From the NCBI GenBank assembly GCA_002118135.1, contig BDIU01000176.1:124001-188000 (forward strand): a stretch of 64,000 nt of DNA. Direction: 5' to 3'. Positions 44,597-53,835 of the stretch are shown piece after piece. The translations under genes and the position numbers were made by a program. Under the pieces are notes generated by a model, which was not told where the DNA came from, did not search any database, and saw only the letters and a list, made by a program, of their open reading frames with translations. How positions within the stretch are numbered: position 1 is the first letter of the stretch; the number at the start of each line of letters is the position of its first letter. Source of the DNA: Trebouxia sp. TZW2008 (Eukaryota > Chlorophyta > Trebouxiophyceae > Trebouxiales > Trebouxiaceae).

Positions 44597-45446
44597 TCAA
44601 CAATGCTCGCCATGACATCGGGTGCCGAATCGTGCAGTGTTTCTGAAACACGGCTCGAGCACATTGACGTACTCCACAACCCCATTGTCGTCCAGGTTAT
44701 CCTCAATCTGTTTTGTCTCAAGATAAGGCGTACCCTGTAGGTCTGTGTCTTTCTGAGGAACCATGTCTACATATCGAGTGAACATGGTAGCACACGCCAC
44801 TATGATCCATCCTGGTATGGCATCAGTTTGGCACCCATGTGTCACCCAGTCTGCCATAGGCTCCAACCCTATTGCAGCCAATTTGCTCCTGACGCCAGAA
44901 TCGCTTTCCAGTGCTGCCATGTTTACCTTGGGAGGCTGATCATACCTGTTGAACCCTGCACACAGTATTGCTCAGCGACATCCTGGTGCATGCTGCATAG
45001 GTCGACAACATGCTAGCTTATGCAGACTGAAAAGGAAACAGTACCTAATGGTATCAGAATCTGCAACATCTGATTGTTATGCTTTGATCTCCTGTCCTGA
45101 TGATGATTCTGCAAGCTTTTTGAGTCTGGCGGGCATACTTTCAGAAGGGCAGTGCAGATGTCTTCGTTTTTGAAACCGTCAAAGTCGGCCTGCACTTTGT
45201 CTTCTTCATGTCGAGACTATGCCAGCATCTAGCAGTGTCATTGACTCTCACCTGGGAGCTGCTGCTGATCTGACGGTAGGCTGCGATGCATAGAAGCCGG
45301 AAGTAGAAATCCATAACTCCGGACCCTCTCGTTATGTAGCCCGTGCGACACTCCGGCTCGTCCTCGTCGTCGATGTCGTTCTCCTTGCACCACTTGCGCC
45401 ATCTCTCTACGTCGCTCTTGTCGCAGTGAAAGTCAATGTAGATCAT
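44597..45446 (-). CDS. Uncharacterised three-exon protein
   Basis: Likely exons are 45446 to about 45254, about 45192-45139, and about 44950-44597. The start opens MIYIDFHCDKSDVERWRKW and continues ENDIDDEDEPECRTGYITRG then MDFYFRLLCIAAYRQI. A short exon encodes ADFDGFKNEDICTALLK. The last exon encodes SKLAAIGLEPMADWVTHGC and PGWIIVACATMFTRYVDMV and ends HGEHC with a stop. The protein is acidic, without signal peptide or clear membrane helix. I do not recognise the family. The open frame extends upstream of this ATG without another ATG, so an earlier spliced exon is possible. It is head to head with the DUF3611 gene. Confidence 0.5.
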
Positions 45447-45750
45447 GGTGTAGGTGAGAGCGGGCTGCTTATCACTATCGAACCGTAGCAGGGGCGATCG
45501 AAGCTTGAGAGGCTGACCGAACAACGCCAATACCAATGTGTAGATACAGGACAGGGACGCACTGCAGCACATCAAGGACCTGACGAGGGTGAGAGCGAGA
45601 GAGTGTGTGGGGAAGCAAGAATACTGAATCTGTCTCACGTGCGACCCACATGCTGCATGTGTCGTCTCTCGTTCGTACTTTTGTGAATGCTTCACGCTTT
45701 CTGCGAAGATCAAGAGCGTTGTTCTCACCGTTCACGCCTTACTTGTAGCC
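45447..45750. promoter_or_regulatory. Divergent promoter region of the unknown gene and DUF3611 gene
   Basis: 304 bp between opposing start codons. No named element was recognised. Confidence 0.35.
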
Positions 45751-48477
45751 ATGTCGCATGCTTTGCAGCTCTGCAGCTCGCAACAAATTGCGCACGCAAC
45801 CTTTCCTGGACTACAAAGGTTGCATGCCGCAGCATCCAGCAGACCAGTCAGCCTAGCGGGCGTCCGTGCCTTGTCAGCTAGCCGCAAGACATTTCAGAGC
45901 AGAGATGTTTTGCCTCTGCTGCAGCATCGCAGTGTTGCAGGCAGGCCGCGCAGATTGTCCGTGAAGGTAGGGCGCATTTCGGCAGATCAGTCCTCCAATG
46001 CCAGAGCATGCATGTTGTGCACTGACTTGTGCGGATGCTCAGGTGTCAGCAGCTTCTGGAGGCCTTGAAGGCAACTTGGACAAGGAAGCTCATACTCTGA
46101 GGTAGACAGTCGAAAGCTCAGACTGAGGCTTTGTCCCATTTAAACTCAGCTTTGCCTCAGCTTTGCTGCCATCTGCAGACGCTTTGGCTGGTTCAGCTTC
46201 TGGTCGCAGATAGCCTTGTCCGTTGTGTCTGCCACCATCCTCTCTTTTGCAGTCTCCTCCTCCATGCAGGTAATCATAACGACCATGGCGCTCTTGTACT
46301 TCTTCCTACGCTGCTATAAGAATTGTCGGGATCGAATACTGAGGACTGTCTGGTTCACATCCTGTGAGTGCTTGTGCAGTCTTGTATCAACAACATATGC
46401 CTCGCTCAAGACCTGTTCTGTGCTTGTGTAGTCTGGTGGCATCAACATATCAGTGTGGTTCACTCTCTTTGGGGTGGCAAGCTCTTTCATCAGCACCTTC
46501 TTCGCCTTCAGCTATGTCAAGTATGCCCCCTTGTATAGATGGCACTTTTGTGCATGCCACGTATGCTATGCATGCTGCGCTCCAAAGACATACCAGCCTG
46601 TGCGGTTGCAGTCATCCTACCATAAAAGCACAACATGTTTCCATTTCTTGACCCTTCAGCTGTCTCAAGTATGCCCATTTTGACAGACAGCAGTTTGTCC
46701 ATGCTTTACAATGCAGCAGTGCAGCAGCACCGCCTCACTGTGTATGCGCTGTCAACTGACCATAACAGGAAAGTGTGCATCCATCCTGTGACTGGCAAAC
46801 AAACTCTGTGCAGTAGCCTTGGTTGTTTGCTGGTCGTATGACGGACTCAGACTGTGCTTTGTGCTCAACTGACAGCCATGTCACAATGATGCGTTTGCTG
46901 CATTCTTGTGTGCCATTAGAGCCCTGACTTGACATCAACTTTCAGCTTGGAGAGACTTGTTTTGTTTGCTTGCGTCTCGTGCATATTAGTGTGGTTTGCC
47001 CTACTGCACTGCTACCATGAAATAGCAACTCCAGTTACATTACATTGCTAGGCAGGATTGAAACCCAGCGACTAGAAAGGTAAAGGTGCAACCAGCTGAT
47101 TTGCCACACTGCAATGCTGCTATGATGCTAGCCACAGGTCCTGTTGTCAAACCCTCAACAAGCATGACTCTTTGCTGTCAGGCATGGACTGCATCATCTT
47201 ACCATGCCACAAACTCACAGTTGAGCATGACATAGGTTGGCGCGGCAGTCATTTGCAAAGGGTGATGTGACTCGGGAAACAGTGCAAGCACGCCTGCTCA
47301 GGAACAACTCGCTGAACCTGTGGGGTTTGGGAGCCACTCTTCTTGGACTTCAGGTCTGGTGAACCACTCTATGTCCTGTCAGCTATGAAATTGTCTATGC
47401 TGCTCTGAGCATACATTTTTATGTTGTCAGCAACGCTATGGACCACAATGCAACTGTCGGTCTCAATGACAATCAGGCGCGTCAAGCGTGCTGGGTCATT
47501 GTCAGCACTGCTTGTCTGTATAAGGTAATGGTTGAATATCTGTAGATCAATTAACGCTTAGTGTGTGTGATTCAAGTCCTGTCTCGCCTAGCCAGCTTGT
47601 TTTGGGTGTCACGGTCTCTGTGCAAGTCAGATGTCACTGGCAAATCAGTACACTCAGTGGTGTCTGGCATGCAACTGAAGTGAGCGATGATTGCAGGCTG
47701 TGATTGGAGGGCTAGTGGCCAAGACCCTAACAACAGCATCCACAAACCCCTACGCACAGGGTGGGGCAGGGGCTAGGGCTGCCCCAGTTGCCCTTGATGT
47801 CTTCTCCGTACAGGTAAGCAGCTTCATTCCAGTTTCACCAGCATATACCTTGGCTTTGCATGTACGATTTTATGACATAAAAAGCTTCATGCGACTTCCA
47901 TTGCAACTCGCAGGCAGCTCGCAAAAGTTGCTCAGTGCAAGTGACTGTGACCTGAGCGACATGAATTCCACTTCATGCTGGCATGAATGCTTGCTGCTGT
48001 CACATGTACACATTGCATCAGCTGCCCACATGGTGGTTGCTGATGGTGCAGCAGTTTCACAACTAGCATGCTCACAGGAGGGTCTCAACTCTTTAACCTT
48101 TCACTGCTGAGAAGTAGTAGGCAATGTGAGCCTCTTATAATGCGTGCCGGCCTTCTGTTGTCTGCACTACAGCAATGCTGGTATGCCTTCAAATGATCAC
48201 AACTTCACTTGCGTTGCCTTTGGTGCAGAATGTGTCCTCGCACGCTCTGCAGGCGTCCAACATGCATTCACATTGCTGTGAGCATCATGACAAGCACGTC
48301 GCACACTCGCCTCAATCAAGTCTTCACCCTCTGTTTCACTTCATGACGAATGTGATGTGAAATGCTTTGCAGGCATCAGCAAACACATTGCTGGCACATT
48401 TTGTGTCCATCGTGTTCACCAACATTCTCCTGCGGACTCTCAATAAGGCAGTACCCTCCCCAAAGGGCGCTTACTGA
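45751..48477 (+). CDS. DUF3611-family chloroplast membrane protein
   Basis: Exons: 45751-45966 (transit peptide, Ser/Arg/Ala-rich, MSHALQLCSSQQIAHATF), 46043-46101, 46179-46269 (RFGWFSFWSQIALSVVSATI), 46432-46520 (SVWFTLFGVASSFISTFFAF), an unresolved part, about 47258-47353 (LLRNNSLNLWGLGATLLGLQ), 47697-47813 (AVIGGLVAKTL and PVALDVFSVQ) and 48373-48477 (ASANTLLAHFVSIVFTNILL), ending in TGA. DUF3611 proteins are multi-pass membrane proteins of cyanobacteria and chloroplasts with no defined biochemical role that I can name. The order GWxSFWxQ, F-T-L-F-G, N-LxGxGxTLLGLQ, IGxLVAKTL and ASxNTLLxHF supports the call. Phases agree for the exons given to 46520 and for the last two. Parts of the exons around 46345 and 48240 are repeated in decayed form. 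Confidence 0.8.
46340..46520 (+). repeat. Duplicated start of the DUF3611 fourth exon
   Basis: ctggttcacatcctg with tgtatcaacaacatatg (about 46347-46400) resembles the real gtggttcactctctt and gcatcaacatatc at 46438-46465. The upstream copy is worn. Confidence 0.5.
47043..47116 (-). other. tRNA-like sequence, possible tRNA-derived SINE relic
   Basis: On the minus strand a 74-nt stretch begins CATTGCA and ends AGCAATG, pairing over six of seven bases like an acceptor stem. GTG and CAC could pair as a D stem around a loop with GCTGGT. GGTTTCAATCC resembles the B-box and T arm. The anticodon arm does not fold well, so I do not call a working tRNA. Confidence 0.3.
48225..48420 (+). repeat. Decayed copy of the DUF3611 last exon start
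   Basis: ctctgcaggcgtccaacatg at 48248 resembles ctttgcaggcatcagcaaac at 48364, both followed by cattgctg. Only the second is open. Confidence 0.6.
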
Positions 48478-49149
48478 TGACTCAGTTGTTTTGCAAAAGC
48501 AGCACGCTCACTTACATGGAAAGGAGAACATTGAAGTTTAGGCTGCAGGGCTGGTTGAAAGGGGTGTCATGGCAGCAGTAACACAAAAAGGCTATGACAA
48601 TGTCATGCCATGCAGTACCATGCAGCAGCGTCGCAATGCTGATTTGGACCATGCAAATGCCTTGCAAAGATATATTGTCAGCACAGTGACTTGACATTGC
48701 TGCAGCGCTGGCAGCAGCTACCTGTGATTGACTGGCAATCAACCAAAGTTTGCAGAGTTGCCGCAGCAAAATGACTTTTGTGTTGAACAAGTTCTGAATC
48801 AGCTAACGTTTCCAGGCCTAGCCACATTTATCTCTTCTTCGATGTAAAAGTGCAGCATTGGTAATGACGCAGTGTGTTCGCAATGCAGTTAGGCACTTGC
48901 TGTCAATAGAATAAATTCATTGTTCAAAGTCAAACACCCTTCGCTTGTGGCAGCGGCTGACAGATTACAATGCACACTGTCAGGACAAAGGAATGATTCA
49001 AGTTATAAGAGCTCACAAAGCTCTTGTTTCAATAAATACCTACGCATCACATCTGATTCATTTCAACAGCCATAATTTGCAAAACAAGGCAAATATGACT
49101 ACTATGATCATGACCAGGGGACTGATCAGGGACACAAGGTCATGGGCAT
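48478..49149. other. Convergent intergenic region
   Basis: 670 bp between two 3' ends. No coding segment or repeat was recognised. Confidence 0.5.
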
Positions 49150-52100
49150 TCAGTCTTCTGGACCATACACAGCCACAAAAGTTCGGCCATAGCGCTTATC
49201 TCTTACTCTATGGAGAGGTCCAAGAGTTTCTCGCATCTTGTTCTTAAGCAGTTTGGGGTACTCAACCACCACTAAGCTGTCATCATGTACAAGGGGTGAA
49301 CCATCGAGCAATTCAAACAGCTCGTCATAGGACACCGCCTCATAAGGCGGACATACACTAATGAAGTCGAACGCCTTCCCGCCCGGAAATCGCGATCCAT
49401 TACGCGCATTTTTGAGATAGTCCTCTGCTTTCTGCACAGCAAACAGCCAATGGTGCTGCTGAGGCATGGAATCTTTGCAATTCATGTCACAGAACCTCAA
49501 ACAGCAGCTGATATGCTACCTGCTGTGATTATGGTGAATGTACATGACATTTGTGATTCAATGGTCCCTTGTCCTTTGGGCATGGCGTCATCTACGACAG
49601 AACTCACTTGCATGTCACTTTACAGCTCAGCACTGAGCCGCTGTGACAGGCGTCGACACAGATGCAATATCACTCAGCAATAACACACAAGTGTATCATT
49701 GCGCAAATCCCTGGCTTTTCAGCATTGGATGCAGCTGACAGCGTCATGCACATGCTGAAGTGCTGTAAAACATGCAAATCAGCAGCAGCATACCAGCGTC
49801 AAAACTGCTGCTTTTTCAGTAAGGCCACAGGTAGTGATGTTTCTGGTCAAGGAGTCTCTAGCAACAGCAGGGTCCATCTCAATGAAAGTGCACTGCTCAC
49901 AGCCCCTGGATAGTGCCTCAAGTCCTACTGCCCCTGCATCAACCACAGCAACAAGTGAGCTGGACTGGACACTACAGCACAACAATCCGTTTCTCACATA
50001 AACTGCGACTGAGAAGCATGTCAATATGTTGTTTGAGCTGGATCAATAGCAGGAGCGAGTGCTAGGCATCTGTGCGCATAGAATTTGGCAATTTCTGCAA
50101 TGAATGTGCAAGTCAATTGCAGGCAAGAACGCCGAAACGGAAACCTCCTCTTGTGAGGTTCAGGTTCCAAAAGTGAGATTTGACTGGCTGCAAACAGGCA
50201 TATGCCTTTGACCCGCTCAGATAGCTCACCAGTGCCAGCGAAAAGGTCAAGCCATCGAGTCCCAGGAGGTAACAAGGGCTGGCTGCCTGCCAATGAGGCC
50301 ACCATGCTGAAAACAGCTCCCCTCACTTTCTCCATCATGGGCCTTGTACCTTCACCTGGACAGACACAAATGAAGTTTCAATCAACCAGACATGGGCCTC
50401 GTTCCTTCACCTGGGATAGATGCACATGAAATTGCATTCAATCAGTTGACAAAATGTATTGCCCAGGAGAGACGCCAGATGCAACAACTGATTGATCTGA
50501 TTGAACACTGCATGACTTGTTCTCATGCTGCTGCTGAATACTGCTCTGACCTCGAGTTTGCAGGACATCAGTTCATCATTAGTAGCGTTGCACAAGACCT
50601 TTTATGGCATGATCATGACTGCCCATGCTGACAGCGTTTCTGCTGGGCTGGCTGGCTTCAACTGGCTGAGCTACTGTCGCCCTAGCTTTCAAGGGTGAAC
50701 CCTAGATCCCGACTTGCACAACTAGCTTAGTTCCTGCCTGTGTGTTGACTACTGGATGCAACCAACATCTTCCGCGAGTCTGTCTGAGCAGCGCTGCGTA
50801 CCTGGTGGCGATGTCAAAAGCTTGCTGGCAGCTCCTTGATTGTGCTGAGGCTTGCAGCAACTTTGAGTTACGCTCAAACATTATAGGTGAGACACAGCAA
50901 ACACATTTCACAAGTCTGTCTGAGCTGTGCTGCGTACCTGGTGGTGAGGTCAAACGCTTGCCGGCGGCTGAACCAGTGATAATGCGCATGCTGCCAACCT
51001 TTGCCTTGTCATTTTTACGCCTGGACACTTTTGCCTGCAATCACCCAGTACATGAATGTTGTTGTTGAAAGATTAAGGGAATAATGCTAGCAATATGTTG
51101 ATGTGAGAGTGATCATGCGCATGCTGCCAAGTTTTGCCTTGTCATTTTTACAACTGGACACTTTTGCCAGCAATCACTCAGTTAATGAATGTTGCTATTG
51201 AAAGATTCAGGGAGTCATGATAGCAATATGTTGGTGTGAGAATGATCGTGCGCATGCTGCCAACCTTCACCTTGTCAGTCTTACGGCCGGACACTTTTGC
51301 CTGCAACCAAGCCATGCAACAGTGACAATTTGCATGGTGCCAGTCCTTGTCATGTCACACTTGCGCCTGGCAACTTTGGCCTGCAGCCGTTGAGTCAGCG
51401 ACTAAGACAGCTGACTTGTCACGCATTTGGACTTGCCAAAAGCACTCATGTCCAGTTCTAAATACATTTCTCCCCAAGCCTACCAGGCATTTGCATTTGC
51501 TGAATGGGTGAATGATGAGAAAGCATTATGTGATTGGATGAGATACACTTTCCATACTCTGGCCAGCACAGCTGAATACGCATCGTGTCATAGTCCTTTT
51601 GAGACTTGCAATATCAAGTACTGCATGTCTTTGGCTGCATGCTGTCATCATACCAGTGACTGTTGCTTTGTTTGTAGTTGATTATGGTGAGTAGGCAGAT
51701 TATGAGTCAGCAACATGTCAGCGTTCCACACCTTGGCTTGTTTGTTGAAGGCATCTGCTTCCACTTGTTGCTGCTCCAGTGCCTTCAAAACATTATCAGG
51801 AACAGATTTGAGGATGCTTCTGGCAGCCATGCCTAATCGAGGCATCCTTTCTCCCCTTCTGTTGTCTACTGCTTCTTCATTATATTCATCCTCATCAGCT
51901 GATGCCCTCTGTATGACACAGGAACAGTGTTTAGCATTCTTAATGCTGCTGCATATGAGCTTTGCTGAAGTAGAGGCATGATGACGTGCTTGCACCATGC
52001 GCTAATGCCTGCTCAGAATTGAGTGATACATGATGACTGATGCATGATGGCATGCATGTCATCCAGGGTGCTCAGACTTGACTGAGACATGGTCTGCATT

Positions 52101-52862
52101 CCATTACTATGCTTGCACAAATCTGACAGACAAGGGAAAACAGAGGCATGCATGTGAGCAACAGCCAGCCTTGCATTTGCACATTTGTCAGGCTGTCTGA
52201 ACATTTGTGTCCCATGAAAAGCAGTTTGCATTCAAGTGCCCTGCTAACGTGGACCAGGTAGACAGAAAAGGCAGAAGCATGCATATAACAGTTGCACGTC
52301 TGCCAGGCTATCAAAACATGTATGCCCCTTATAGTGCAGTGCCCACCTTCCTGGCTTTTGCTTTTGGCTTTGCTTTTGCTTGTGACTGCTTGCCATCGTC
52401 AGTGTAGTCAGAAATGGACCAGCCAGAGTTCAAGTTAAAGATCTCCTCATCTTTCACCACGCCTTTCAAGTCATCAAAGTTGTCACTCCAATCATCATCA
52501 TCAGACTCAGAATCAGAATCAGAACCAGGTTCTAACAGAGCTTTCAGTTGTGCGTCAGTGAGATCTCCATCACTTCCATCATCATCATCGTCGTCATCAA
52601 CCCTTCTGCCAGAGCTATCATAAGTTCCGGTTGATATGACTTTCGAGTCGTCAAATACGATGTTGCGCTGGGGCGGGTTGTAGTTGACGCCAGTCAGTTT
52701 TGAAAGTTCCCTCTTCCAGCCATCGTCACCACCTCCTTGCAGGCCACCACCCCCACGACCTGCAAACGAAGTATGCGTTGCTGCCATCTGAAGCTTTCTC
52801 GCGCATCTAGTGTGCTCGGAAGTGTGACCAACTACAGTACGCACGGCGGGCTCGACAAACAT
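49150..52862 (-). CDS. RsmD-like 16S rRNA (guanine-N2)-methyltransferase with acidic N-terminal extension
   Basis: Approximate exons: 52862-52349, 51908-51735, 51033-50940, 50357-50230, 49942-49795 and 49441-49150. The first two encode a disordered extension with DDDDDDDGSDGD and SDSDSESDDDDW, absent from bacterial RsmD. The catalytic part follows: RIITGSAAGKRLTSPPG, TRPMMEKVRGAVFSMV, WLDLFAGTG (AdoMet-binding motif I), GAVGLEALSRGCEQCTFIEM, then FDFISVCPPYEAVSYDELF and RYGRTFVAVYGPED. RsmD methylates G966 of bacterial 16S rRNA, and plant relatives are thought to act on organellar rRNA. The catalytic [ND]PPY motif of bacteria is CPPY here; plant relatives I recall have TPPY. The start may instead be the ATG at 52787. 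Copies of two internal exons are repeated in introns. Confidence 0.85.
50225..50420 (-). repeat. Two copies of the RsmD GEGTRPM exon start
   Basis: ccaggtgaaggtac (real, about 50361-50348) and ccaggtgaaggaacg (50417-50395) are both followed by aggcccatg. The upstream copy has no motif continuation. Confidence 0.75.
50750..51400 (-). repeat. RsmD exon 3 array, four upstream starts plus 3' copy
   Basis: Variants of AKVSRRKNDKAKVGSM occur at about 51385, 51300, 51165 and 51033, the last being functional. A further copy of its 3' end (tcaccaccaggtac, real at about 50940) lies at about 50850-50760. Spacing is about 85-135 bp. Confidence 0.85.
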
Positions 52863-53835
52863 GCTGGCTCTGTTTGCTTTCGGCAGCGGGGTTCCGCGCG
52901 TGTGTGCAGCCCCAGCGCGATGGAGCTGAGAGATGCTGAGCTAACATGCACTCCTCGCTGGCCAATTGCTGCCAAAATCGATCCGCTAGCTAGAGGAAGT
53001 GCAGGTCCAACTGCTGACGGCAGGTGTGACTATCTCCGGGAATCCTATCAAAGCTCGTCCGTGGGACGTCGAGCTTTTCAGCCTAGTCAGGGATCTCGTC
53101 GGCAGCAAGAGACTTTGACGGCAGCACGGCAACACTGTCACCACAACTTGCTTGCGCAACTAGCTTGCCGAGCTGTCGACGCCGTTTCATCTCCTGAAAG
53201 TCTTAAGCTGGCACTTGAGTACCCATGTTCAGGTCAAGGCCAAAATTTTGAAACAATGGCTTGACAGGCTCATGAGACCTGGAACGGTGTCACAAAATCA
53301 CGCCCCTACTAGCAGATACTTGCGCACCAAGCGAACGGTTTGGTCGAAGTGCAGTTGTTGTTACAATAACTGTACGATGCGTGTAAGTCTCTCATCAAGT
53401 ACGAATCAAGACTGAAGTGCATACGGTGTCCTGCAGCACTTCAGGCAGTTTTGCAAAAGCTGCTCAACTGTCACAGTAGTTGCTATAATTGTGCACATTG
53501 CACTCTCAAACTCGAACTGGATTCCTTCATGACATTGTGCGCCAGTCCAGCCAAATCACGAACCGACAAATTTGAATTCAGTCAATGGGTTCTGTTGGCA
53601 AATATTGACATCAATGGATTCATTTGCTGTCAGTGTCATCATCAGTGTGAGGTCACTGCGTGTGACATCAAGGCATGGCCAGTCTCGTCAAGCCCCTTGC
53701 ATAGCTCATTATACAACCACCACCAATATTCCTGCAGAGGTACATTACCTTGCTGCCCGGCTGCCTCTTTAGACAGAGGCTCCATCATGACACCTAACAT
53801 TGCAGACTTTCCTTCTCTTTCCTACCAGATTGTCA
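52863..53835. other. Region between the RsmD start and the SDR end, with a weak plus-strand frame
   Basis: GC-richer than its surroundings. A plus-strand frame from ATG 52921 to 53264 (MELRDAELTCTPRWPIAAKI) is open for 114 codons but has no recognised family. Another frame nearby reads TISGNPIKARPWDVELF, so a spliced gene divergent from RsmD is possible. Only the RsmD promoter and the SDR 3' UTR can be assumed here. Confidence 0.3.

Noticed and set aside
47043..47116. Functional tRNA gene
   Set aside because: Acceptor ends pair, but the anticodon arm does not fold and the B-box has two deviations.
52921..53264. Separate gene on the plus strand
   Set aside because: The frame is open for 114 codons in a GC-rich stretch but shows no family, no clear splice continuation and no codon pattern distinguishing it from chance. 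Mentioned only within the intergenic entry.
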